This document shows, piece after piece, positions 14,812-22,980 of a stretch of 26,218 nucleotides of DNA; position 1 is the stretch's first letter, and the number at the start of each line of letters is the position of its first letter. The stretch covers positions 1 through 26,218 of the forward strand of contig CAZOMV010000084.1 in assembly GCA_964580995.1 (NCBI GenBank). Reading direction: 5' to 3'. The notes below the pieces were generated by a model, which saw only the letters and a program-made list of their open reading frames with translations, had not been told where the DNA came from and ran no database searches. A program made the position numbers and the translations under genes. The stretch is from JAKJEP01 sp964580995 (GTDB lineage Bacteria > Planctomycetota > Phycisphaerae > Sedimentisphaerales > SM23-30).

Positions 14812-16263
14812 ATGAAAAAAGCGAATATCGGGCTGTGGGGCCTGGCGGTGATGGGCGAGAACCTGGTCCTGAATATGGAAAGCAAGGGCTTCACGGTCGC
14901 GGTGTACAACCGCACGGCGGAAAAGACCGCCCGGTTTGCCAGTGGCCGGGCCAAAGATAAAAATATTATCCCCGCCTACGAGGTGAAGGATTTTATCGCC
15001 TTTTTGGAAAGGCCGCGCAAGGTCATGATCATGGTCAAGGCGGGCCGGCCCGTCGATGAAGTGATCGATCAGCTCCTGCCCTTCCTGGAAAAAGGTGACA
15101 TCATTATCGACGGCGGCAACAGTCATTTCCCCGATACCATCCGCCGTACCCAGGAAGTTGAAGCGAAGGGGCTGCTGTATATCGGCACCGGCGTCTCCGG
15201 CGGCGAAGAAGGCGCCTTGCTCGGCCCGTCCATCATGCCCGGCGGTTCCCCGGCGGCCTGGCCGGCGGTCCGGCCCATCTTCCAGAAGATTGCCGCCCAT
15301 ACCCCCGACGGCCAGCCCTGCTGCGACTGGGTGGGCGAGAACGGCGCGGGTCATTTCGTCAAGATGGTCCACAACGGCATCGAATACGGCGATATGCAGA
15401 TGATCTGCGAAACCTATCAGATGATGCAGGAGGGGCTGGGGCTGACCAATCCGCAAATGTACCAGGCCTTCGCCGACTGGAACCGCGGAGAGCTGGATTC
15501 CTACCTGATCGAGATTACCCGCGACATTCTGGCCTATCAGGATGAGCAGGGCCGGGCGGTGATCGACCTGATTCTGGATACCGCCGGGCAGAAGGGCACC
15601 GGCAAATGGACCGCCATCGCCGCCCTGGACCTGGGTCAGCCGCTGACGCTCATCGGCGAGGCGGTGTTTGCCCGCTGTCTTTCCGCCCTCAAGGAGGAGC
15701 GGGTTCACGCCGCGAAAATTCTCACCGGTCCCACTGCTACATTTACGGGTGACACTCAGGCGTTTGTCAACGATTTGCAGCAGGCCCTCTACGCCGCCAA
15801 GATCGTCAGCTATGCCCAGGGCTATCAGCTTATGCGGGCCGCCGCTCGCGAATACGGCTGGAACCTCAACTACGGCGGCGTCGCCCTGATGTGGCGAGGC
15901 GGCTGCATCATTCGCTCGGTTTTTCTCGGTAAAATCAAAGAGGCCTTCGACCAAAACCCGGCCCTGGAGAATCTGCTGCTCGATCCCTTCTTCCGCAGTG
16001 CCGTCGAAACCGCCCAGCCGGCCTGGCGACGGGTGGTAATGAAGGCGGTGGAGCTGGGCATTCCCCTGCCCGCCATCAGCGCAGCCCTGGCCTTTTATGA
16101 CGGTTATCGCCACCAGCGGCTGCCCGCCAACCTGCTCCAGGCCCAGCGGGACTACTTCGGCGCCCATACCTACGAGCGGGTGGACCGGCCGCGGGGCGAG
16201 TTTTTCCATACCAACTGGACCGGCAGGGGCGGCGCTACCCCTGCCTCAACCTATACGGTGTGA
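14812..16263 (+). CDS. gnd: 6-phosphogluconate dehydrogenase, decarboxylating
   Basis: A full-length 483-residue enzyme converting 6-phosphogluconate and NADP to ribulose 5-phosphate, CO2 and NADPH. The N-terminal 'IGLWGLAVMGENL' binds the dinucleotide and 'YNRTAEKT' is the usual NADP-type sequence. 'GVSGGEEGA', 'GHFVKMVHNGIEY' (K184, H187, N188 catalytic set), 'KGTGKWT', and the C-terminal 'AQRDYFGAHTYER' with 'FHTNW' that contact the substrate phosphate are all intact, so the phosphorylated substrate is expected. ATG 14812 is chosen, ten bases after AGGAG; a TTG at 14806 is possible. The stop is two bases before the uxaC start, indicating tight coupling. Confidence 0.93.
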   Translation: MKKANIGLWGLAVMGENLVLNMESKGFTVAVYNRTAEKTARFASGRAKDKNIIPAYEVKDFIAFLERPRKVMIMVKAGRPVDEVIDQLLPFLEKGDIIIDGGNSHFPDTIRRTQEVEAKGLLYIGTGVSGGEEGALLGPSIMPGGSPAAWPAVRPIFQKIAAHTPDGQPCCDWVGENGAGHFVKMVHNGIEYGDMQMICETYQMMQEGLGLTNPQMYQAFADWNRGELDSYLIEITRDILAYQDEQGRAVIDLILDTAGQKGTGKWTAIAALDLGQPLTLIGEAVFARCLSALKEERVHAAKILTGPTATFTGDTQAFVNDLQQALYAAKIVSYAQGYQLMRAAAREYGWNLNYGGVALMWRGGCIIRSVFLGKIKEAFDQNPALENLLLDPFFRSAVETAQPAWRRVVMKAVELGIPLPAISAALAFYDGYRHQRLPANLLQAQRDYFGAHTYERVDRPRGEFFHTNWTGRGGATPASTYTV

Positions 16264-16265
16264 CC

Positions 16266-17681
16266 ATGAGTTTTATAACGGATGATTTTCTGCTGCCAAA
16301 CCGGACGGCTCAGGCCCTCTATCAGACCTATGCCGCCCCCCAGCCGATCTACGATTATCACTGTCACCTGTCCCCCCGCCAGATTGCCGAAGATGCCCGC
16401 TTCGAGAATCTCGCGCAGATCTGGCTGAACGAGGACCATTACAAGTGGCGGGCCATGCGGGCCAATGGCATCGACGAACGCTTCTGCACCGGGGCCGCCG
16501 ACGATTATGAAAAGTTTGAAAAATGGGCCGCTTCGGTTCCCTATACCATGCGTAATCCCCTTTATCACTGGACCCATCTGGAGCTGAAACGCTATTTCGG
16601 TATCAACGAACTTTTAAACCCAGCTTCCGCCCGGAAAATTTACGATACCTGCGGGGAAATGCTCCGCAGCCCGCAATTCAGCGCCCGCCACCTGCTGGGG
16701 CGAATGAAGGTCCGGGTGGTCTGCACCACCGATGATCCGCTGGATACCCTGGAACATCACCAGAAAATCCGCGCGGACGATTTCGAAGTCGCCGTCTTTC
16801 CCACCTGGCGGTCGGACAAAGCCCTCGCAGTGGAAAATCTTTCGGCATGGAACGATTGGATGGACCGGCTAGCAACCCTAACCGGCCTCGAAATTCGAAC
16901 GTATCAAACCTATCTGGAAGCGATCCGCCAACGGCATGATTTCTTCCATGCCCAGGGCTGCCGCCTCAGCGATCACAGCCTCGATACCGCCTATGCCGCC
17001 GATTATACCCACAAAGAGATTGTTGCCATTTTCGATAAAATGCGGGCCGGTCGGGAAACGTACATCGGGGAACAGATGCAGATCAAATCCGCCCTCCTGC
17101 TGGAGCTGGCCCGCATGGATTTTGAAAAAGGCTGGGTCCAGCAGTTCCACCTCGGCCCCCTGCGGAATAACCATTCCCGCATGTTCAAACTGGCCGGGCC
17201 GGACACCGGCTTTGATTCCTTTGGCGATTCGGAGCTTGCCCGTCCCCTGGCCCGCTTTCTCGACCGCCTGGCCGCCGCCGGCCAACTGGCCAAAACCATC
17301 CTCTACAACCTCAACCCCGCCGCCAATGAACTGATCGCCGCCATGCTCGGCAATTTTCAGGACGGCTCCTGCCCCGGCAAGATGCAGTATGGCCCGGCCT
17401 GGTGGTTCCAGGACCACAAAGACGGCATCGAACGCCAGCTCAATATCCTCTCCGCCTACGGCCTGCTCAGCCGTTTCGTCGGCATGGTCACCGACTCCCG
17501 CAGCTTCCTGTCCTATACCCGGCACGAATATTTCCGCCGCATCCTCTGCGGCCTGCTCGGGGCGGAAATGGAAAACGGCCAGCTCCCCGGCGATCTGGAA
17601 TGGATCGGTGAAATGGTGCGGAATATCTGCTATTACAATGCGGAAAAATACTTTCCTCTTACCCTGAAGGAACAAAAATGA
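16266..17681 (+). CDS. uxaC: Glucuronate isomerase
   Basis: The 471-residue uronate isomerase interconverts D-glucuronate and D-fructuronate (also galacturonate and tagaturonate). Characteristic segments are 'IYDYHCHLSP' with metal ligands H32 and H34, 'TDDPLDTLEHH', 'QFHLGPLRNNHSRMF', 'GPAWWFQDHKDGIERQL', 'FVGMVTDSRSFLSYTRHEYFRR' and 'ICYYNAEKYF'. Length and motifs agree with the whole family. The ATG at 16266 starts two bases after the gnd stop; a GTG at 16260 would overlap gnd. The stop overlaps the next gene as ATGA. Together with uxuB at 8750 this is the entry into hexuronate catabolism. Mannonate dehydratase (uxuA) is not in the window. Confidence 0.95.
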   Translation: MSFITDDFLLPNRTAQALYQTYAAPQPIYDYHCHLSPRQIAEDARFENLAQIWLNEDHYKWRAMRANGIDERFCTGAADDYEKFEKWAASVPYTMRNPLYHWTHLELKRYFGINELLNPASARKIYDTCGEMLRSPQFSARHLLGRMKVRVVCTTDDPLDTLEHHQKIRADDFEVAVFPTWRSDKALAVENLSAWNDWMDRLATLTGLEIRTYQTYLEAIRQRHDFFHAQGCRLSDHSLDTAYAADYTHKEIVAIFDKMRAGRETYIGEQMQIKSALLLELARMDFEKGWVQQFHLGPLRNNHSRMFKLAGPDTGFDSFGDSELARPLARFLDRLAAAGQLAKTILYNLNPAANELIAAMLGNFQDGSCPGKMQYGPAWWFQDHKDGIERQLNILSAYGLLSRFVGMVTDSRSFLSYTRHEYFRRILCGLLGAEMENGQLPGDLEWIGEMVRNICYYNAEKYFPLTLKEQK

Positions 17682-18904
17682 AGCCTGCCATGCGATTCGC
17701 AATCTCTGCCGTTCTTTGTCTTTCCGTACTACTTACCGGCTGCCAGCCGTCCGCCCGCCCGGCGTCCCCGACCGAACCGGCCCAGCCACCCCAGCTCTGC
17801 CAGGGTGATTTCCAGACCGAGGCCCAGGCCGTCGAACAACTGGCCCGCTTCGCCCAGACCTATTCCACTGCGGCGGAATGGCAGACCCGCGCCCAAGCCA
17901 TCCGCCAAGGTATTCTCCGCGGCGCAGGTCTGGATCCCATGCCCAAAAGGACTCCCTTAAACCCAATCATCCATTCCCTGCGCACCTTCGACGGCTATTC
18001 GGTCGAAAATGTCGCCTTCGAAAGCAGCCCCGGCTTTTTCGTCACCGGCAATCTCTATCGGCCGGCAGGCCAGCCAGGCCCCTTCGCCGGCGTCCTCTGC
18101 CCGCACGGCCACTGGGGCCAGCCCGGCGATATCGGCCGCTTCCGAGCCGATATGCAGTACCGCTGTGCCAATTTCGCCCGCATGGGCGCGGTGGTCTTTG
18201 CCTATGACATGATCGGTTACGGAGAATCCAAAATCATCGGCTGGGAACATCATACCCCCAATACCGTTGCCAACCTCCTCCAGCTCCAGTGCTGGAACAG
18301 TATCCGGTCGCTGGATTTTCTGCTGTCCCAGCCGGATGTGGACCCCCGGCGCATCGGCGTCACCGGTGCCTCCGGCGGCGGGACCCAATCCTTCCTGCTG
18401 GCCGCCATCGATGACCGCATCGCCGTCTCTGTCCCGGTGGTGATGGTCTCGGCCCATTTCTTCGGCGGCTGCAATTGCGAAAGCGGCATGCCGATCCACA
18501 AAAGCACCGCTCACGAAACTAACAACGCCGAGATCGCCGCCCTCATTGCCCCCAAGCCCCTGCTGCTGATCTCCGACGGCCAGGACTGGACCCGCAACAA
18601 TCCGACCGTGGAATATCCCTACATCCGCCGCATCTATGGCCTCTGCGGCGCGCCGGATAACGTCGCCTGCCTCCATCTGACCGCCGAAGGCCATGATTAC
18701 GGCCCCTCCAAGCGAAAAGGTGCCTATGTCTTCCTGGCCCGCCATCTGGGCCTGAACCTGGCCCATATCATGTCTCTGCATGGTACCATCGACGAAAGTG
18801 CTGTTACCATCCAGCCGGAGCCGGACCTCTACGCCTTCGACGCCGCCCACCCGATTCCCGACTACGCCGTCAAGCCTAATACTCCTGTTAAGTTGGGCCA
18901 ATAA
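17678..18904 (+). CDS. Lipoprotein alpha/beta hydrolase (esterase-like)
   Basis: The 408-residue protein has a lipoprotein signal with lipobox LTGC (C22), so it should be anchored to a membrane outside the cytoplasm. The mature part is an alpha/beta hydrolase: 'GVLCPHGHWG' oxyanion region, nucleophile S232 in 'GASGGGTQS', a candidate acid in 'LLISDGQDWT' (D300 or D303), and H339 in 'TAEGHDYG'. It resembles the acetyl-xylan-esterase/dienelactone-hydrolase-like group. It lacks the GCSRxGK motif of CE15 glucuronoyl esterases. The ATG overlaps the uxaC stop by four bases (ATGA), implying translational coupling. De-esterification of a uronic-acid-bearing glycan outside the cell would fit, but is inferred. 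Confidence 0.85.
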   Translation: MKPAMRFAISAVLCLSVLLTGCQPSARPASPTEPAQPPQLCQGDFQTEAQAVEQLARFAQTYSTAAEWQTRAQAIRQGILRGAGLDPMPKRTPLNPIIHSLRTFDGYSVENVAFESSPGFFVTGNLYRPAGQPGPFAGVLCPHGHWGQPGDIGRFRADMQYRCANFARMGAVVFAYDMIGYGESKIIGWEHHTPNTVANLLQLQCWNSIRSLDFLLSQPDVDPRRIGVTGASGGGTQSFLLAAIDDRIAVSVPVVMVSAHFFGGCNCESGMPIHKSTAHETNNAEIAALIAPKPLLLISDGQDWTRNNPTVEYPYIRRIYGLCGAPDNVACLHLTAEGHDYGPSKRKGAYVFLARHLGLNLAHIMSLHGTIDESAVTIQPEPDLYAFDAAHPIPDYAVKPNTPVKLGQ

Positions 18905-19055
18905 ACTGGAATTACAGGTAAACTTACAGATGTATAGTTTCTGTCGCTGGCAATTATTTGTCTATTTGTGACAACGGCTCCATTTTCAATAGAAGTTTGC
19001 TTATCGGAAACGGCAGTCCCGCGACTCCCAGGCAGGCTTTGATTCACTGCCTTTT

Positions 19056-19091
19056 AAAAAAAACGCCCGATCCGCGTGAGGGGACCGGGCG
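19056..19091 (-). terminator. Rho-independent terminator of the mutarotase-like gene
   Basis: On the minus strand a 10-bp stem CGCCCGGTCC / GGATCGGGCG (one G-T pair) encloses the 8-base loop CCTCACGC and is followed by eight T residues. It lies 20 bases beyond the stop of the minus-strand gene at 19111-20166. There is no comparable structure for the plus-strand operon ending at 18904; 18905-19055 holds nothing I can identify. Confidence 0.9.
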
Positions 19092-19110
19092 TGGGCTATT
19101 GCTTTACCCA

Positions 19111-20166
19111 TTAGAGGGCGGGGGTTAATAAAGTTTTGGCGATGAAGGTAATCTGCGGTTTGGTCCCGCGAAAGGCCCAGACCTGGGCGGCATCATCACA
19201 GCGGGTGCGGCCCGTACCGCCGCCGATGGCGGGGATGTGATATTCCAGTTCGCTGAAATGGCCCAGTTGGCTGTTTACATTGCAGGCCTGGGTGGAATAG
19301 CCCAGATAGCCGGTATCTTTCCAGGGGACATCGATATATTCACCGGACGGATTGACCGTGAAGTTCCGGATGATCAAGGCCCAGTTTTTACCCGTTTGAT
19401 ACATATAGCCGACGCGGCCGGCGGTGGCAATCGCCCGGATCCCGATCTTCTGTTCCATCGGCGCCCGCATCTTATAACGGACCAACTGGTTTTTCACAAT
19501 CAGGTCCCGGGCGGGAATATTGCCAAAATATACTTTGGGTTTGGTTTTCGCGTAGGTGGGGACCAGCAGAACGCCGCCGTTGGGCATCTGGACCAGATTC
19601 CATAACCCCACCTGATCTTTGGTTTTCACGCTGTTGCCGATCAATTCCAGCGAGGTAAATTGGGCATAGCCGGCATACTTCACACCCGCCAGTTTTTTGC
19701 CCATGCCTCTTTCATAGCGCAGAGGATTGGGGGCGGCTCCCAGCGATTTGCTGACTTCCAGGGTGACTTCTTTTTTGGAGCGAGTGAAGGCGATGGTGAA
19801 ACGATTCACCAGTTGGGTTCGCCCGTCTTTTTTTACCACTTTGTAATGGCCGGGGTCAAACTGGCGCGGTTGAAAATATTTGTCCAGTTTGGGAAAATTC
19901 GGGAAGAAGAAATCGATTTCCGGTGCCAGCCAGGTCCGGTCGCCGCCGGTGTTCTGCCATGCATTGCTGGAGAGAAAGGCCTTGGCGGATTTGGCAGAAT
20001 TCAAGGAAGGATTGGTCCAGTAGAAATTTTCGGAACTACCCGGAGCGAATAATCCCAGTACCCGCCCGCCATAGGGGAGCATCAGGACTTTGGTGCCGTC
20101 GGGACTTTCGAATACCAGTGTGGCCTTGCCGGCTGCTTTTAGGTTTTGGATCAGCTTTTGACTCAT
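19111..20166 (-). CDS. Conserved protein, galactose-mutarotase-like fold suspected
   Basis: The 351-residue protein has no signal peptide. Segments such as 'MLPYGGRVLGLF' (29-40), 'FYWTNPSL', 'NTGGDRTWLAPE' (72-83), 'LWNLVQMPNGGVLLVP' and 'LGHFSELEYH' resemble the aldose-epimerase/galactose-mutarotase-like superfamily as found in uncharacterised planctomycete-type proteins. I cannot assign a catalytic pair with confidence. The ATG at 20166 follows AAGGAG. It has its own promoter and terminator and is transcribed alone, convergent with the uronate operon. The 14-bp box shared with the ROK promoter suggests it belongs to the same regulon. A sugar-binding or anomer-converting role is possible but unproven. 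Confidence 0.7.
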   Translation of the reverse strand: MSQKLIQNLKAAGKATLVFESPDGTKVLMLPYGGRVLGLFAPGSSENFYWTNPSLNSAKSAKAFLSSNAWQNTGGDRTWLAPEIDFFFPNFPKLDKYFQPRQFDPGHYKVVKKDGRTQLVNRFTIAFTRSKKEVTLEVSKSLGAAPNPLRYERGMGKKLAGVKYAGYAQFTSLELIGNSVKTKDQVGLWNLVQMPNGGVLLVPTYAKTKPKVYFGNIPARDLIVKNQLVRYKMRAPMEQKIGIRAIATAGRVGYMYQTGKNWALIIRNFTVNPSGEYIDVPWKDTGYLGYSTQACNVNSQLGHFSELEYHIPAIGGGTGRTRCDDAAQVWAFRGTKPQITFIAKTLLTPAL

Positions 20167-20205
20167 TGAGAGATCTCCTTAAAATGAAATATTGAATGTA
20201 TTCAT

Positions 20206-20219
20206 TTACCTGGTCTGGA
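20206..20219 (-). promoter_or_regulatory. Second copy of ROK-promoter box, candidate operator
   Basis: On the minus strand TCCAGACCAGGTAA differs from the box at 8573-8586 by one base. As there, it lies just downstream of the -10 element and before the ribosome site of the 20166 gene. Matching sequence, orientation and placement support a shared operator, although a 13-of-14 match alone can occur by chance in a window of this size. Confidence 0.4.
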
Positions 20220-20223
20220 GATC

Positions 20224-20251
20224 AGTTTAATCAAATTTAAAGTTCTGTCAA
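20224..20251 (-). promoter_or_regulatory. Sigma70-like promoter of the mutarotase-like gene
   Basis: Minus strand: a perfect TTGACA (-35, complement of 20246-20251), a 16-base spacer, and TAAACT (-10, complement of 20224-20229, four of six consensus bases). The ATG is at 20166, leaving a leader of about 50 bases. Confidence 0.5.
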
Positions 20252-20412
20252 TAAATCTATTATGCCAAATAAACGATTCCGGTGACTGCATTATAGCTGA
20301 GCCAAAATATTTATTTTTATGGTACTTTTTTTGCTGGAAAGAAAGAGTGCCGGTGGTGATAGTGAGAGGGTACATAAAACCATGCAATATTTGATAGAAA
20401 GAGGAGTCTATT

Positions 20413-21039
20413 ATGGCGGTTACCATACAATGGTTTGGTCATGCAAGTTTTGCAATTTCAAATAGTATAAAGGTTTATATCGATCCCTGGAAGTGTAACT
20501 TTTCCTGCCATAATGCGGATTTTATCCTAATCAGTCACAGTCATTATGATCATTTTTCCACAGAAGATATCGAAAAAGTGTCCAATTCCGACACCCGGAT
20601 CATCGGGCCGGCGGATGTTATCAAATCGCTGGGCAGAGGGGAAAAAATCAAACCCGGACAAACCCTGACCTTTCCCACGCTGACCATTACCGCCGTGGCT
20701 GCCTACAATCCCGATAAGCCGTTTCATCCCAAATCCAATCACTGGGTGGGATATGTTCTCGAAATAGAATCCAAACGGATTTACTATGCCGGGGATACGG
20801 ATCTTACACCGGAAATGCAGGCACTGGAGAATATCGATTTGGCGCTGTTACCGGTGGGGGGGACCTATACCTTCAACGGCTGCGAAGCCGCGGCGGCTCT
20901 GGCCACCTTCCATCCCAAACAGGCCCTGCCTTACCATTGGGGCGATATTGTCGGCAGCAAAGCCGATGCCCAGAAATTCACCCAAAAATCGCCTTGTTCC
21001 GCCAAAGTCATCATCCCGGGTGAAAGCATTACGATCTAA
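20413..21039 (+). CDS. Metallo-beta-lactamase-fold hydrolase (UlaG/UPF0173-like)
   Basis: A 208-residue protein with the metal-binding HxHxDH motif in 'SHSHYDHFS' (H42, H44, D46, H47), 'IQWFGHASF' at the N-terminus, 'YYAGDTDLT' and 'ALPYHWGD' further on. This matches the small metal-dependent hydrolase group related to UlaG and UPF0173, which cleaves phosphodiester, lactone or similar bonds; the substrate is not predictable. ATG 20413 follows GAGGAG. It is alone on the plus strand between the mutarotase-like gene and tRNA-Ser. No terminator is evident downstream; 21040-21232 contains no recognisable gene. Confidence 0.88.
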   Translation: MAVTIQWFGHASFAISNSIKVYIDPWKCNFSCHNADFILISHSHYDHFSTEDIEKVSNSDTRIIGPADVIKSLGRGEKIKPGQTLTFPTLTITAVAAYNPDKPFHPKSNHWVGYVLEIESKRIYYAGDTDLTPEMQALENIDLALLPVGGTYTFNGCEAAAALATFHPKQALPYHWGDIVGSKADAQKFTQKSPCSAKVIIPGESITI

Positions 21040-21232
21040 CTGAAGTTTTGCAAACCATCGATAGCAGAACCCTCGCAAATAAATATTGACTAAGTTACTT
21101 TTAATCTTCTTGCATTATGTACAGAAAGAAAGTAGCATCTTTACCTTAACTTTGTAAGAAAGTGCAGAGATAATATCCTCTACGATAGATTGATAAAGTA
21201 TTCTTTCATAACTTGTTTTTAATCAATAACTT

Positions 21233-21323
<91 letters not shown>

Positions 21324-21514
21324 TTTTAGTGGGGGAATTTACATAAATAATCATTTTACAAGCATTTGGGGGCTTTGCGGTCCTACGGATTCTATGCCCA
21401 GTTGGAATGGTTGAACGGCTTCTGGGTAACACGAATCTGCAACTTGGCTGCAACCAAAAATATTTCCCTTTTCTGAGATTTTCGATTTACGAGATCCGGC
21501 TTTCACGCCACGAT

Positions 21515-21541
21515 GTAACTATCGATAGAAAAGCGAGTTAC
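21515..21541. promoter_or_regulatory. Nested inverted repeats upstream of integrase
   Basis: GTAACT (21515-21520) and AGTTAC (21536-21541) form an inverted repeat, and CTATCGATAG (21519-21528) is a perfect 10-base palindrome overlapping the left arm. They end 29 bases before the integrase ATG. An operator or integrase-binding site is possible. The rest of 21324-21570 shows no gene. Confidence 0.25.
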
Positions 21542-21570
21542 AGAATTTATTGACTGAAAGGATCTTAGGT

Positions 21571-22674
21571 ATGGGCGTCACGATTAATAAAAGAAAATCC
21601 ACGGGCGATTGGTATCTCTGGATCAATTTCAATGGGCAGCGAACTTCTCGTAAGATTGGCCCGGATCGAAGGACAGCCCAGAAAGCCGCTACCTTATACC
21701 GCAAAAAGCTGGCCTTGGGAGAAATTGATTTCCACAATGGCCGAAAGAAAGATGCGGAACAGTTGACCTTCGGTGAATTCTATGAGGATTATCTTCACAA
21801 TGTCGCCAAACATCGGCTGAAATACAATAGCTGGTGCTCCTATAAGCAGCTGGCAGAACTTTACCTGTTGCCGGTGTGGAAAAATAAAAGCCTGAGTTCC
21901 ATTGGCCGCCAAGAAGTGAAAACCCTCCTCCTGGAAAAGCAGGCTAGCGGCTTGTCAATCAGTAATATCCAAATCTGTATCAGTGCGATTTTCGCCGAAG
22001 CGGTGGAACGGGAGATTCTGGCGGTGAATCCGGCCCATCAACTGGGAAGGGTATTCCGGACGAGGAAGCCCAACAGCCGGACGAAGTTTTTCAGCAGAGA
22101 GCAAACGGCCCATTTTCTGGAAACCGTTCAGAAGCAGGCACCGGATTATTACGATTTATTTTTAACGGCATTCCGCACTGGTATGCGGCTGGGTGAGTTA
22201 TTAGCCTTGAGCTGGGACTGTATTAATTTTGATACCAGGCAGATTACCATTTGCCGTAATTACAGCCATCACCATTGGGATATCCCCAAATCGCACAAAG
22301 TCAGGTACATCGATATGAGCGATGGCTTGTATGAAGCTTTGAAAATTCGGTATCAGCAAAGAAATCCCAATTTACTCTGCAAGTCGTATAAAAAGAAGAC
22401 GATCCATCTGGTATTCCCTGGCCGGGAGGGAGAACCACTAAATAGCAATATTTTTCGGCGGGGGGTATTCTATAAATTACTGGAAAAGGTGGATTTGCCT
22501 ACCATTCGCATCCATGATATCCGGCATACCTATGCCTCCTTGCTTTTACAGGCTGGGGCGCCCATTCATTATGTCAAAGAACAACTGGGTCATAGCTCCA
22601 TAGCCATGACGGTCGATCTGTATGGCCACTGTCAGCCCGGTGTAAACCGGGTGGCAATCAATCGTCTGGATTAA
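21571..22674 (+). CDS. int: Tyrosine recombinase (phage-type integrase)
   Basis: The 367-residue protein has an N-terminal arm-binding-like region (1-55), a SAM-like core-binding domain (about 65-165, 'TFGEFYEDYL...') and a C-terminal catalytic domain. All catalytic positions are visible: R206 in 'TGMRLGELLAL', a lysine in the beta-hairpin 'IPKSHKVRYI', H315-x-x-R318 in 'HDIRHTYAS', H341 in 'LGHSS' and nucleophile Y351 in 'VDLYGH'. It should catalyse site-specific integration, excision or inversion. ATG 21571 is chosen; a TTG 21 bases earlier is less likely. It lies 247 bases downstream of tRNA-Ser in the same direction, as expected for an element using this tRNA as attachment site. No excisionase gene is visible. 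Confidence 0.93.
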   Translation: MGVTINKRKSTGDWYLWINFNGQRTSRKIGPDRRTAQKAATLYRKKLALGEIDFHNGRKKDAEQLTFGEFYEDYLHNVAKHRLKYNSWCSYKQLAELYLLPVWKNKSLSSIGRQEVKTLLLEKQASGLSISNIQICISAIFAEAVEREILAVNPAHQLGRVFRTRKPNSRTKFFSREQTAHFLETVQKQAPDYYDLFLTAFRTGMRLGELLALSWDCINFDTRQITICRNYSHHHWDIPKSHKVRYIDMSDGLYEALKIRYQQRNPNLLCKSYKKKTIHLVFPGREGEPLNSNIFRRGVFYKLLEKVDLPTIRIHDIRHTYASLLLQAGAPIHYVKEQLGHSSIAMTVDLYGHCQPGVNRVAINRLD

Positions 22675-22845
22675 CAGAAATACTTAGGCGGCCCAGGCAT
22701 CTCCCTGGCAAGGTCCAATTTGTTATTTACTTATGGTCAATTTTACGGTAATATATTTGGTGACAATTGAATATCGAATACCGAATTTTGTAAGTGTTCC
22801 GTTCAAAACCGGCAAATGTTTTTTCGAAGGCACATACAAAAGTTG

Positions 22846-22940
22846 GTGCTCTTTGCGCTTGCAAGGAGCACTGCTTGCGTGTCCTTCGATGGGCCTTGCC
22901 GGGCCTTGAACGAGCACGAGGTAGCAGTGCTCTTTTTTTT
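22846..22940 (+). promoter_or_regulatory. Leader with mutually exclusive hairpins, candidate attenuator
   Basis: Hairpin A pairs GTGCTCTTTGC (22846-22856) with GCAAGGAGCAC (22861-22871) across a GCTT loop, 11 bp with one T-G pair. Hairpin B pairs GAGCACTGCT (22866-22875) with AGCAGTGCTC (22923-22932) and is followed directly by eight T, as in a rho-independent terminator. The two share bases 22866-22871 and cannot form together. The next gene starts 40 bases later. This is the layout of an anti-terminator/terminator switch. A small RNA ending at 22940 is the alternative. The remainder of the 22675-22980 gap shows nothing else clear. Confidence 0.5.
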
Positions 22941-22980
22941 ATGGCACTGCCAAAATAAACCCCTTTTCAGGAGATTTGTT

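Noticed and set aside
13302..16209. Long antisense open frames opposite the LarA-like and gnd genes
   Set aside because: They are by-products of codon bias in high-GC genes; their translations are low-complexity and rich in His, Pro, Arg and Gly with no domain, and the sense genes are certain.
22690..22715. Terminator after the integrase (CCAGG/CCTGG hairpin)
   Set aside because: The stem is only five bases and no T run follows.
22816..22980. Coding extension of the zinc-ribbon protein upstream of 22981
   Set aside because: The region is occupied by hairpins and a T-tract, and AGGAG plus ATG at 22981 gives a natural zinc-ribbon N-terminus.
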